Part shown: in pieces, positions 5,900 through 13,375 of the stretch | Numbering within the stretch: the stretch's first letter is position 1 | Layout: the number at the start of each line of letters is the position of its first letter | NCBI GenBank assembly: GCA_031976395.1 | Contig: DALYLJ010000042.1 | Coordinates: forward strand, 1-20,186 | Origin: UBA11164 sp002420085 | GTDB taxonomy: Bacteria > Pseudomonadota > Gammaproteobacteria > Xanthomonadales > Xanthomonadaceae | DNA: 20,186 nt | Direction of reading: 5' to 3' | Notes under the pieces: generated by a model | The model's input: the letters and a program-made list of their open reading frames with translations, nothing else | Databases searched by the model: none | Told to the model about the DNA's origin: nothing | Program-made: the position numbers and the translations under genes

Positions 5900-8179
5900 T
5901 CAGCGCATCTCGTCGAGACGCAGGATGCGCGGGGTGACGAATACCAGCAGTTCCGCCTTGTCGTTGCTCTTCAGCTTGTTGCGGAAGAAATTGCCGACCC
6001 CCGGAATATCGCCCAGGAATGGAACCTTGGACAGATCCTCGCGGGTCTCGAACTCGTAGACACCGCCGAGCACCACGGTCTGACCATTCTCGACCAGCAC
6101 CGCCGTGGTCAGTTCACGCTTGGTCAACTGCGGCACGCTGAACAATGGCGTGGTGATGAAGCCGGCGACTTCGTCCTTCTTCACCAGCATGTTGAGGAAC
6201 ACGCGATTGTCCTGGGTGATGGTCGGGGTGACCCGCAGTTCCAGCAGCACTTCCTTGAACTCGACGGTGAACTGGCCGGCGACACCGCCACCCCCACCGG
6301 CATCCTGGAGCGTGGTGAAACCGACTTCGTCGCCCTGCTTGATCACTGCTTCCTGCTGGTTGGCGGTGATCACCCGTGGGTTGGCCACCACTTCGCCGCG
6401 ACCCTCGGTCTGCAAGGCCGACAGTTCAAGATCGAGCAGGTAGTCGGCACCGATGATCGACAGCGCAAAACTGCCCGCGCCCGGCGTTTGGGCCGGCAGG
6501 TCGAAGTTCAGACCCCGGTTGATGACATTGCTGGCCAGGACCGGGAACGGAGCATTCGGGTTGGTCTGGCGAGCCAGCTCCCATTCGCGGATCGCTTCGG
6601 CATTCTCGCGGGCGATCTCGGCCCGATCGATGCTGTTGCGGGTGTTGGTTTCCAGATTGCCGCTGGAGAACAGACTGTTGCCGCTGTTGTTCTGGATGCC
6701 GCTGAAGCCGAACCGGGCACCGAGTTCACGCGAGAAGCTCTCGGTCGCGATCACGATCCGGGCCTCGATCAGCACCTGATCGACCGCACGGTCGAGCAAG
6801 GCGACGATCGCCTTGACCTCATCGACCTTCTGCGGAATATCGTTGACCAGCAGCGAATTGGTCCGCTTGTCGAAGGTGATGCTGCCGCGCGGCGACAGGA
6901 AGCCCTGAGCGGCCTGCTGCCCGGAAGCGCTGCCGCCACCACCACCCTGACTGTTCGACAGACTTTCGTCAGTGAGCAGCTTGGCGATGTCCTCGGCATT
7001 GCCGTAATTGATCGGGATGAACTCGGTGATCATCTCGGCGCGTTCTTCCAGCGCGATCCGGGCGTCTTCGAGACGCTGCTCAAACTCGGCCAGTTCGGTC
7101 TGCGGGCCGATCCAGATCACGCTACCCTCCTGACGCTTGTCCAGTTGCTTGGCGCGCAGGACGATGTCGAGCGCCTGATCCCAGGGCACATTGATCAGCC
7201 GCAGGGTGACATTGCCGGTGACCGAGTCGGAAGCGACCACGTTGAGCCCGGACTCCTCGGCGATCAACTGGAGCACGGTGCGAACCGGGATGTCCTGGAA
7301 GTTGAAGGTCACCGGCTTGCCGGTGTAGGTCGGCTTGTCCAGCCGGCCGAGTGCCGGCCCGGCCGCATCGGCATCGCGGCGCGGGGAAACCTCGACCACG
7401 TACTGATTGCCGGTCTGGTAGGCCATCGACTCGTAGGCACCAGCGGCCGTCAGCGCCAGTTGCGCGCCGGTCGGACTCATGCGCGGCTCGATGCTGCGCA
7501 CCGGGGTGGCGAAATCGACCACGTCCAGACGCTGACGCAGATTCTGCGGAAGCTTGGCATTCGGCAGATCGACGATCAACTGGCCGCCCTCGTTGCGCAG
7601 GTCGGTCTGAGCGCCGTCGCCGCTGAAGGTCAGCAGCAATTGCCCGGAACCACCCTCGCCGCGACGGAAGTCGATGTTATCGAGGCTCAACGAACTTGGC
7701 AGACGCTTGCTCGGATCGGCCAGATCGGCAGCGATGCCGGCAGCCGAGCGCCCGGACGATCCGGCGACCGAGACGATCAGGCGATTACCCTCGACCCGCG
7801 ACTCGAAACCGGCCGGACGGAACAGGTCGATCACGATCCGGGTCCGCCCCCCCGCCTCGACCGCCGTGACCGCACTGGTGGCACCACTGCCGACCACGAC
7901 CCGACGCTGACCGCTGGCATTGGCGGTATCGACCAGATCGAGTGCGATCCGGGGCGGATCATCGGTGGTGAATGCCTGGACATCGCCAACCGGCCCAGCG
8001 AAATCCAGGATCACATCGACTGCCCCGGCGGCACCCGACTCATGGCGTATCGATTGCAGGCTGTTGGCGGCCCAGGCGGCGGGTGTCGCCAACACGGCAG
8101 CCAGCAGGCCGGCCATGGCGAACCGGCGCGTGCGGATTTGGGGCCGCAGCCCCTGGCGATCTTCGATCATCGCAGTCAT
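5900..8179 (-). CDS. pilQ: Type IV pilus secretin PilQ
   Basis: PilQ forms the outer-membrane channel through which the type IV pilus passes. Numbering from ATG 8179 (759 residues): a signal peptide ending near residue 38 (ATPAAWA), two AMIN peptidoglycan-binding domains at about 40-135 and 165-265, an STN/N0 domain near 286-345 (VTFNFQDIPVRTVLQ), a secretin N domain at about 385-465 with a Gly/Ser-rich linker, then the secretin domain ending in LLVFVTPRIL. Residues about 495-554 are an Asn/Ser-rich stretch just before the secretin core. An ATG at 8197 touches the pilP stop, but AGGGGA at 8187-8192 lies seven bases before ATG 8179, so that start is preferred. It is the last gene of the pilMNOPQ operon and is followed by a strong hairpin. 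Confidence 0.97.
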   Translation of the reverse strand: MTAMIEDRQGLRPQIRTRRFAMAGLLAAVLATPAAWAANSLQSIRHESGAAGAVDVILDFAGPVGDVQAFTTDDPPRIALDLVDTANASGQRRVVVGSGATSAVTAVEAGGRTRIVIDLFRPAGFESRVEGNRLIVSVAGSSGRSAAGIAADLADPSKRLPSSLSLDNIDFRRGEGGSGQLLLTFSGDGAQTDLRNEGGQLIVDLPNAKLPQNLRQRLDVVDFATPVRSIEPRMSPTGAQLALTAAGAYESMAYQTGNQYVVEVSPRRDADAAGPALGRLDKPTYTGKPVTFNFQDIPVRTVLQLIAEESGLNVVASDSVTGNVTLRLINVPWDQALDIVLRAKQLDKRQEGSVIWIGPQTELAEFEQRLEDARIALEERAEMITEFIPINYGNAEDIAKLLTDESLSNSQGGGGGSASGQQAAQGFLSPRGSITFDKRTNSLLVNDIPQKVDEVKAIVALLDRAVDQVLIEARIVIATESFSRELGARFGFSGIQNNSGNSLFSSGNLETNTRNSIDRAEIARENAEAIREWELARQTNPNAPFPVLASNVINRGLNFDLPAQTPGAGSFALSIIGADYLLDLELSALQTEGRGEVVANPRVITANQQEAVIKQGDEVGFTTLQDAGGGGGVAGQFTVEFKEVLLELRVTPTITQDNRVFLNMLVKKDEVAGFITTPLFSVPQLTKRELTTAVLVENGQTVVLGGVYEFETREDLSKVPFLGDIPGVGNFFRNKLKSNDKAELLVFVTPRILRLDEMR

Positions 8180-8186
8180 CGTCTGT

Positions 8187-8192
8187 TCCCCT
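8187..8192 (-). promoter_or_regulatory. Ribosome binding site deciding the pilQ start
   Basis: AGGGGA on the minus strand ends seven bases before the ATG at 8179. The first ATG of the frame at 8197 directly follows the pilP TAG and lies upstream of this site. The spacing favours 8179 and shortens PilQ by six residues. Confidence 0.65.
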
Positions 8193-8197
8193 AACAT

Positions 8198-8737
8198 CTA
8201 TTGATCTTCCAGGGCGATGGAGGCCGGTCGTTCGATCCAACCGCCGGCGCCATCGGGCACGAGTTCCATCACCTCGATCCGATCCTCGGCAACGGTGAGA
8301 ATCCGGCCCTCGTTCTGGCCCAGATAGTTGCCTCCCCGAACCCGATGCACGACCCGGTCGGGTGCCATCACCAAACCCCACAGGACCGAACCGCTGGTCA
8401 GCGTGCCAACCATGTCGAGGCTGTCGAGCGGGAAGGCTTCCAGCGTTTCCTTGCGTCGGTTCGGATCCGGGCGTGGCCCGCTGGCGACCTGGGTGTTGTC
8501 CTGGGGCGCACTGAACGGATCGCGCAAACGCTCGGCATCGTATTCAAAGGTCTCGAACTGCTGCATGACCGGCAATGGTTCAAGTGCCGGCGGCGGCCGA
8601 TTGCGAACCTCGGTCGCCCACGCTTCCAGATCGGAGGTGCCGCGCGCGCAAGCCACCAATGTCGCGGCGTACAGCACGACGATGCCGGCTCGAACGAGTC
8701 GGGCGACCGCCGCTTGCATCTTCGGTTTCATCGTCAA
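8198..8737 (-). CDS. pilP: Type IV pilus assembly lipoprotein PilP
   Basis: PilP is the inner-membrane-anchored lipoprotein that joins the PilN-PilO complex to the periplasmic domains of PilQ. The 179-residue protein has a short signal peptide with a lipobox ending in LVAC, so Cys30 is the likely lipidation site. A flexible Pro/Arg-rich region follows, with RDPF and a segment at about residues 88-105 (RRKETLEAFPLDSLDMVGTL) that closely matches the conserved PilP core. The compact C-terminal domain includes GLVMAPDRVVHRVRGGNYLGQNEG in two pieces of family consensus. Its ATG overlaps the pilO stop by four bases, and its own TAG abuts the pilQ frame, showing tight translational coupling. An ATG two codons downstream (MKPK) is an equally possible start. 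Confidence 0.96.
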   Translation of the reverse strand: MTMKPKMQAAVARLVRAGIVVLYAATLVACARGTSDLEAWATEVRNRPPPALEPLPVMQQFETFEYDAERLRDPFSAPQDNTQVASGPRPDPNRRKETLEAFPLDSLDMVGTLTSGSVLWGLVMAPDRVVHRVRGGNYLGQNEGRILTVAEDRIEVMELVPDGAGGWIERPASIALEDQ

Positions 8738-9393
8738 GGCCCCCTTCTTGCGGCAGGCGGGTTGGCTCCGGGCGCAGGCGCCACCTCGTCGTCGTCGAGG
8801 TAACGGTAGGTCTTGACCGTGCCTTCCAGCACCAGCGAACCGTCCAGACGAATACCGTCGCGGTTGGCGCGTGGTTTGAGTGAAATGTCGTGCATGGTCA
8901 TGATCACCACTCTCGGCAAGGTAGCCACGCCGCTGACGAAAGCGCCGAACTGGTGGTAGCTGCCAACCATGCGCAGCGCGATCGGCTTTTCCGCGTAGAA
9001 CTCGCGGGGAATCTCCGGCAGCGGCTGGAACAACTCGTTGGCGATGCCGCTGGCCAGGGCGGTCTGGGAGATATCGACGATCAGGTCGGGCATCTCGGTC
9101 CGGCTCGGCAACTGGCGCAGCATCTGCTGGAGCATGATCTCCATCTGGGCAAGCTGTTCCTTGAGCGGTTCGAGGTTGGCGGCCTTCGCCTGCTTCTCCT
9201 CGAACTGACCACGCAGCGAGGTCTCGACGCCCTCCAGGCGCTCAAGTTCCTCCAGTTTCCCGCGAATGAACACGTACCAGGTCAGAAACAGGATCAACAC
9301 GGCGATCAGGGCGGCGATGCCCGCCTTCAGGCCGGGCGGAAACGAACCGGCATTGTTGAAGTCGAGATTTCTGAGATCGACCTTCTTGCTCAT
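8734..9393 (-). CDS. pilO: Type IV pilus inner-membrane protein PilO
   Basis: PilO pairs with PilN in the inner membrane and helps transmit the state of the motor to PilP and PilQ. The 219-residue protein has a short cytoplasmic N-terminus, one transmembrane helix at about residues 24-46 (AGIAALIAVLILFLTWYVFI), a periplasmic coiled coil at about 47-100 (LEELERLEGVE, LKEQLAQMEIMLQQML), and a C-terminal ferredoxin-like domain. Within that domain the stretch EKPIALRMVGSYHQFGAFVS is characteristic of the family. The Pro/Ala/Arg-rich C-terminal tail is poorly conserved. The start overlaps the pilN stop by four bases (ATGA), and the end overlaps pilP in the same way. Identification rests on both sequence pattern and operon position. 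Confidence 0.96.
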   Translation of the reverse strand: MSKKVDLRNLDFNNAGSFPPGLKAGIAALIAVLILFLTWYVFIRGKLEELERLEGVETSLRGQFEEKQAKAANLEPLKEQLAQMEIMLQQMLRQLPSRTEMPDLIVDISQTALASGIANELFQPLPEIPREFYAEKPIALRMVGSYHQFGAFVSGVATLPRVVIMTMHDISLKPRANRDGIRLDGSLVLEGTVKTYRYLDDDEVAPAPGANPPAARRGP

Positions 9394-9980
9394 GGCGCAC
9401 CTCCCTCGGCCAGTTCGTCATCCTCGGTCTTGGCGGCTGCCGGGTTGGTCATGCGGAACTGGAGCGAGAACATGAAGGGCAGCGCCTTGTCATCACCCTT
9501 GGCCTCGATGATGCTCAGTTCCGGATCGCGCATCCAGCCCGAGGCTTCGATGTTGCGCATGTAGGTACTGACCCGGGCATTGGACTGGCTCTGGCCTTCC
9601 AGGGTAAGCAGGTCGCCGGCCTGCTTGATCGAGGTCAGTCGCAGGCCATCGGGGATGGTCCGAACCAGTTCGTCGAACAGATGAACCATCTGCGAGCGAC
9701 TGGCTTGCAGTTCCTCGATCACTTGCTTGCGCATCAGCAACTGCGCCTTCTTGCGGTCGAGATCCTCGATTTCGGCGATCTGGGCATCGAGCTTCTTGAT
9801 CTCACCCTCAAGGTAGGCGTTGCGCTGACCCTGGCCCTCGATCTGACCATCGTAGTAGCCGATCACCAGGAAGCCGAGCAGGACGGCGAACACCGCCGAC
9901 GCGCCCATCAGGCCCATGAATTCCCGTTGCCGGCGGGCGCGGCGCTCTGCGCGCCAGGGCAGAAGATTGATCCGGGCCAT
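9390..9980 (-). CDS. pilN: Type IV pilus inner-membrane protein PilN
   Basis: PilN spans the inner membrane and connects cytoplasmic PilM to periplasmic PilO. The 196-residue protein opens with ARINLLPWRAERR, the conserved segment whose INLLPWR motif docks into a groove of PilM. One transmembrane helix follows at about residues 23-42 (LMGASAVFAVLLGFLVIGYY), then a coiled coil (YLEGEIKKLDAQIAEIEDL) and a compact periplasmic domain containing LVRTIPDGLRLTSIKQ and the conserved region leading to the C-terminus. The last dozen residues are acidic and variable. Its ATG overlaps the pilM TGA by one base, and its own stop overlaps pilO by four. Confidence 0.97.
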   Translation of the reverse strand: MARINLLPWRAERRARRQREFMGLMGASAVFAVLLGFLVIGYYDGQIEGQGQRNAYLEGEIKKLDAQIAEIEDLDRKKAQLLMRKQVIEELQASRSQMVHLFDELVRTIPDGLRLTSIKQAGDLLTLEGQSQSNARVSTYMRNIEASGWMRDPELSIIEAKGDDKALPFMFSLQFRMTNPAAAKTEDDELAEGGAP

Positions 9981-11038
9981 CAGTCGAAACTCCTCAGGGC
10001 CAGGCCGCAGGCGATCATCAGTGCCGGTGCATCCTGGGCCAGCGCGTGCGCCTGAACGCGCGGGCCGAGCGACATGTTGGCAAGCGGATTGGCGATCGTG
10101 GTCGGCACGCCGAGTTGCTCTTCGACCATTTCGGCGATGCCGAGGATCGAGGCACAGCCGCCGGCCAGCACCAGTTGATCGATCCGGTTGAATTCACTGC
10201 CGGCGTAGAAGAACTGGAGCAGGCGGCTGATCTGCTGGACCATCGCCTCCTTGAACGGCTCCAGCACCTCGATTTCATAGCTCTCCGGCAGGCCGCCCTG
10301 GCGCTTGGCCTGGCCGGCCTCCTCGTAGCTGAGGCCGTAGCGGCGCATCACCTCATCGGTGAGTTGCTTGCCGCCGAACACCTGCTCGCGGGTGTAGATG
10401 CTGCGCTGGTTGCGCAACACGTTGAGGGTGGTCATGGTGGCGCCGACATCGACCAGGGCGACCAGACCATCGCGCGAGACACTGAGCTGATCGGCGATCA
10501 GCTTGAAGGCATTCTCCATCGCGAACGCCTCGACATCCATCACCTTGGCGGTCAGACCGCCCAGTTCCAGCGCCGACTGACGCAGTTCGACGTTCTCCGA
10601 ACGCGAGGCGACCAGCAGGACATTGACCATGTCCGGGTTGGCCGGCACCGGTCCGATCACCTCGAAATCGAGGCTGACCTCGTCGATCGGATAGGGGATG
10701 TACTGGCCGGCTTCGAGTTGGATCTGGTCTTCCAGTTCGTCCTCGTCGAGGTTGCCGGGCAGGCTGATGGTCTTGGTGATGACCGAGGAGCCGGCGACGG
10801 CAGCCGAGGCGAACTTGGTCTTGCTGCCGGAGCGCGTCAGTGCGCGCCGAACGGCCTCACCGACCGCCTCCGACTCGACGATGTTCTTCTCGACCACGGC
10901 ATTGGGTGGCAGCGGCTCGACCGCGTAATGTTCGACACGGTAGCGGCCGCCGGTCTGGCTGAGCTGCAACAGCTTGATGGCGGTCGAGCTGATATCGACC
11001 CCGATCAAGGGTTGCTTCTTGGTTCCGAACAAACCCAC
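9980..11038 (-). CDS. pilM: Type IV pilus assembly ATPase-fold protein PilM
   Basis: PilM is a cytoplasmic actin/FtsA-fold protein that binds the PilN N-terminus and connects the inner-membrane complex to the pilus motor. The 352-residue product has the family start (MGLFGTKKQPLIGVDISSTA), with the phosphate-1 type motif IGVDISSTAIKL. DVGATMTTLNVL is the second nucleotide-binding element near residues 192-203, and LVLAGGCASILGI precedes the final helices near 290. The start codon is GTG at 11038, preceded by GGAGGGGG at a workable distance. It is the first gene of the pilMNOPQ operon and has the clearest promoter in the window. No penicillin-binding protein gene lies divergently upstream, unlike the arrangement common in many gammaproteobacteria. 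Confidence 0.97.
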   Translation of the reverse strand: MGLFGTKKQPLIGVDISSTAIKLLQLSQTGGRYRVEHYAVEPLPPNAVVEKNIVESEAVGEAVRRALTRSGSKTKFASAAVAGSSVITKTISLPGNLDEDELEDQIQLEAGQYIPYPIDEVSLDFEVIGPVPANPDMVNVLLVASRSENVELRQSALELGGLTAKVMDVEAFAMENAFKLIADQLSVSRDGLVALVDVGATMTTLNVLRNQRSIYTREQVFGGKQLTDEVMRRYGLSYEEAGQAKRQGGLPESYEIEVLEPFKEAMVQQISRLLQFFYAGSEFNRIDQLVLAGGCASILGIAEMVEEQLGVPTTIANPLANMSLGPRVQAHALAQDAPALMIACGLALRSFD

Positions 11039-11045
11039 GGATTTT

Positions 11046-11053
11046 CCCCCTCC
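11046..11053 (-). promoter_or_regulatory. Strong ribosome binding site for the pilM GTG start
   Basis: The minus strand reads GGAGGGGG at 11053-11046, seven bases before the GTG at 11038. This extended purine tract supports the GTG start and predicts efficient initiation at the first gene of the operon. Confidence 0.7.
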
Positions 11054-11496
11054 GACGGGCGCTTACGCGCGTTAGCTACACGGCTACATTAAATAACGCG
11101 ATTCTCACCCAATAGCAAGCTCGGCGCCAGATTTGTCATGAAACTGACGATCCGCGTCGCTTTTTGCCCGGCCCGAAACCTGGCTCCAACCCCGGCACGA
11201 GGCCCCCGAGGCGATCCGAGTCGCGCAACGCGCGGCCCATGACCCAGGCCCGTGCGACGCTGGGCAGGCCGATCCTGCCGTCCGCTGGCGCATTCATGCC
11301 TGTTGTACGCAATATCCGACGCCATCCGGACGCAGCCATCGTCTCCCGGCCGCGCCGGCCCGCTCGAAGCCGTTCCAGAAGCCTGCCGGGCATGGCAGGT
11401 AGCGAACCCGATCACCGGGCGACTGCAACCAATCTGGCAGCGTGACGAGCGGAGTTGCGATGCCGGGTTCGGGCTCGGGTCAGGCTCGGCCGCCGG
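11054..11496. other. Region without a convincing gene upstream of pilM
   Basis: Apart from the pilM promoter, these roughly 440 bases carry only short open frames of Pro/Arg/Ser-rich composition with no recognisable domain, no good ribosome binding sites, and in some cases TTG starts. Two weak dyads are visible: CGAACCCG (11403-11410) against CGGGTTCG (11464-11471), with GCAAC and GTTGC pairing inside it. These could form a loose structure at the 3' end of the TPR gene transcript. I see no tRNA or mobile element. Confidence 0.5.
11090..11118 (-). promoter_or_regulatory. Sigma70-like promoter of the pilMNOPQ operon
   Basis: On the minus strand TTGCTA (11118-11113) and TATTTA (11095-11090) are separated by exactly 17 bases. 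Each hexamer matches the sigma70 consensus at four of six positions, and the local sequence is unusually AT-rich for this window. Transcription would begin near 11083, about 45 bases before the pilM GTG. No sigma54-type element (GG and GC twelve bases apart) is evident. Confidence 0.6.
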
Positions 11497-12390
11497 TCAC
11501 AGGCGATCGAGGGCCTGATGGGCTTCGTCGAGATCGGGGTCGAGCGCCAGGGCGAGTTGCAACTGATTGCGGGCCTGTTCGGCGAAGGCCATGTGGCCGT
11601 AGATCAGGCCGAGCCGGAAGTGTGCCTGCTCCGGGCCTGGGCGGCCAGGCCGGGGCGGAAATCGCAGGTAGCGATGCAGGGCCGTGACGCCCTGGTCGAG
11701 CCGTTCACCGGTTTCCGAGGCGATCAGGCCGAGGCCGAACCAGGCGTCGGCGAACTCCGGGTCGGCGGCAACGGCGGCGGTGTACAGTTCAGCGGCCTGA
11801 CGATGCTCGCCGGCTTCGATCAGGCTCGTGCCGAGCCAGCGCTGGGCCAGACGGCGCAGTGCCGGGTCGTGGTCGAGATCGGCCAGGGCGCTGCGGAAAT
11901 GGCCGATTGCCGCAGCCAGCCGACCGTGCTCACGATCGATCAGGCCACGCGCCAGCCGATCATGGCTGGCGCCGACGGCGGCGATCCGGACGTGCAGGCG
12001 CCGGGCTTCGGAGGTGCTGCCGCCTGCCAGTACCGGGGCGCGCAGATGGAAGCGCAACAGGGCCAGATGGGCTTCCCCCGGTCGACCCTCACGGGCGACG
12101 GCGGCTTCGAGGGTGTCCTTGATGCGATGAGCGATCAGCAGTTGTCGATAGCGGCTGCTGTGCGGAATACGGGCGCGGTGGGCTTCGGCCAGGACCAGCA
12201 GGGGCTCTGGCCGGTCGGGGGCGCGGGCGACGGCGGCTTCCGCTTCGGCCACGGCGATCTCGACACTGTGCAGGCCGGTCGAGTTGGCGCTCCTGTGCTC
12301 GGGCGTGTGCTCGGACGAATCGATCGCGCTCGGCTCGGCGGCAACGGCCGGCAGGGACAGCAGGATCAGCAGCAGCCAGGCGTGTCTCAT
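11497..12390 (-). CDS. Secreted tetratricopeptide-repeat protein of unknown function
   Basis: The 297-residue product starts with a clear signal peptide (MRHAWLLLILLSLPAVAA), probably cleaved after about residue 18, and has no lipobox. TPR-like helical pairs occupy much of the rest. The best are at about residues 179-211 (QRWLGTSLIEAGEHRQAAEL then YTAAVAADPE), 213-245 (ADAWFGLGLIASETGE) and 254-288 (EQAHFRLGLIYGHMAFAEQA then LALDPD). Weaker repeats lie at about 58-100 and 145-175. It is therefore probably a periplasmic scaffold or adaptor. It is transcribed toward pilM from a separate promoter region, with a 458-base gap, so it is not clearly part of the pilus operon. PilF/PilW-type pilotins also have TPRs but are lipoproteins, and this one lacks the cysteine. 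Function cannot be assigned. Confidence 0.8.
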   Translation of the reverse strand: MRHAWLLLILLSLPAVAAEPSAIDSSEHTPEHRSANSTGLHSVEIAVAEAEAAVARAPDRPEPLLVLAEAHRARIPHSSRYRQLLIAHRIKDTLEAAVAREGRPGEAHLALLRFHLRAPVLAGGSTSEARRLHVRIAAVGASHDRLARGLIDREHGRLAAAIGHFRSALADLDHDPALRRLAQRWLGTSLIEAGEHRQAAELYTAAVAADPEFADAWFGLGLIASETGERLDQGVTALHRYLRFPPRPGRPGPEQAHFRLGLIYGHMAFAEQARNQLQLALALDPDLDEAHQALDRL

Positions 12391-12485
12391 CGGGATGGGC
12401 GTGGGCAGGTTCAGGCCGGTTCGGCGGGGCTGTGGTCAAGGGTCGGGGCGGATCGGAAGCGAGCATGCCGCGCTCCGGGCAAGCG

Positions 12486-12491
12486 ATTATC
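12486..12491 (-). promoter_or_regulatory. Possible -10 element for the TPR protein gene
   Basis: GATAAT on the minus strand at 12491-12486 matches the -10 consensus at five of six positions and lies about 95 bases before the ATG at 12390. An A-run (12507-12512 on the plus strand) gives a T-rich stretch near the expected -35 position but no good TTGACA match. It suggests transcription separate from pgeF. Confidence 0.35.
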
Positions 12492-12566
12492 ACCAGCGAC
12501 CGGCGGAAAAAACTTAACGCTGTCCCGCCGTTCGATCGCTGCGTGGCATCGATCGGCAGGCATTCA

Positions 12567-12603
12567 GCCAGGCAGGTGCGGGGTCATGGACCGCACGCCT
12601 GGC
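12567..12603 (-). terminator. Long imperfect hairpin after pgeF
   Basis: GCCAGGC (12567-12573) pairs with GCCTGGC (12597-12603), and inside it GTGCGG (12576-12581) pairs with CCGCAC (12591-12596), leaving a two-base AG bulge and a nine-base loop. This 13-bp stem begins seven bases after the pgeF stop on the minus strand. There is no U-tract, so termination is plausible but not assured. Confidence 0.4.
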
Positions 12604-12610
12604 CCAAGGT

Positions 12611-13372
12611 TCACCCGCCGAGACGAACGATGACCGTGGCCATGCGGCCGCATTCACGGTCACGCCGGTAGGAGAAGAAGTCCATCGGCTCGGAGATCGT
12701 GCAGCGCCCGCCGCCATGGACCCGATCGATGCCGAGTCTGGCCAGCCGACGTCGGGCCAGGGCGTAGAGATCGCAGTGCCAGTGGCCTGGCCGGGTGGCT
12801 GCGAAGGCGGCCGCCGTGGCGGGGTCGGCATCGACGAAAGCGGCACGCACCTCGCCACCGACTTCGTAGGCGTTGGCGCCAGCCGCCGGTCCGAGCCAGG
12901 CCAGGATCGAGCCCGGCGTCGCCGACAGGGCGGCAACCGTGCGTTCCAGCACGCCGGCAGCCAGGCCGCGCCAGCCGGCATGCGCCGCCGCTACGGCATC
13001 GCCCTGCTCGGTACAGAACAGCACCGGCAGACAATCGGCGGTGAGGATGGCCAGGACGCAGCCGGGCTGGCGGCTGACGGCGGCATCGGCCTGGGGCTGG
13101 TCGAATCCAGGTTCGAGCACGACCTCGACCCCATGGACCTGATGCAGCCAGCGGGGGGGCGCTGGCAGCCCGGCACACAGGATATCTCGATTGTGCGCGA
13201 CCGCCGCCGGGTCGTCGCCACACCGAGTGCCGAGGTTGAAGCGATCGAACGGTGGCCGCGAGGCGCCGATCGGGCCACGCAGGGTGGTGAAGGCCAGGAT
13301 GCCGGGGGGTGCCGGCCAGTCGGCTGGCAGGCATCCGGCAGGCATCGCTGCCGATGGACCAGCGGCGCTCAT
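12611..13372 (-). CDS. pgeF: YfiH-family laccase-domain protein (PgeF, peptidoglycan editing factor)
   Basis: This is the multicopper-polyphenol-oxidase-like YfiH family. Members have been linked to peptidoglycan precursor proofreading and, biochemically, to purine nucleoside phosphorolysis. The 253-residue protein shows the three conserved zinc/active-site motifs: His80 in WLHQVHG, Cys114 in LTADCLPVLF, and His131 in AHAGWRGL. The late motif GRCTISEPMDFFSYRRDR is also typical (CT...FFSYRRD). The opening FTTLRGPIGASRPPFDRFNLG matches the family N-terminus in two parts. The first 22 or so residues are a variable extension. The ATG at 13372 lies three bases after the rluD TGA, and GAAGG inside the end of rluD is spaced seven bases from it, so the two are translationally coupled. 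rluD-pgeF adjacency is common in gammaproteobacteria. Confidence 0.95.
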   Translation of the reverse strand: MSAAGPSAAMPAGCLPADWPAPPGILAFTTLRGPIGASRPPFDRFNLGTRCGDDPAAVAHNRDILCAGLPAPPRWLHQVHGVEVVLEPGFDQPQADAAVSRQPGCVLAILTADCLPVLFCTEQGDAVAAAHAGWRGLAAGVLERTVAALSATPGSILAWLGPAAGANAYEVGGEVRAAFVDADPATAAAFAATRPGHWHCDLYALARRRLARLGIDRVHGGGRCTISEPMDFFSYRRDRECGRMATVIVRLGG

Positions 13373-13375
13373 GAT

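Noticed and set aside
6488..8194. 568-residue plus-strand open frame opposite pilQ
   Set aside because: Its length alone is impressive, but it mirrors pilQ codons, is Asp/Gly/Arg/Gln-rich and shows no family motif.
11164..11445. Short plus-strand and minus-strand open frames between the TPR gene and pilM
   Set aside because: They are Pro/Arg/Ser-rich, begin with weak start codons in some cases, one overlaps the pilM promoter, and none shows a domain.
11403..11471. Possible tRNA-like element because of CGGGTTCGG
   Set aside because: The TpsiC-arm-like string has no matching acceptor, D or anticodon arms around it.
11455..12633. 392-residue plus-strand open frame opposite the TPR gene
   Set aside because: It is Gly/Gln/Arg-rich and has no domain. 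The minus-strand frame has a signal peptide and TPR periodicity, so that one is taken as real.
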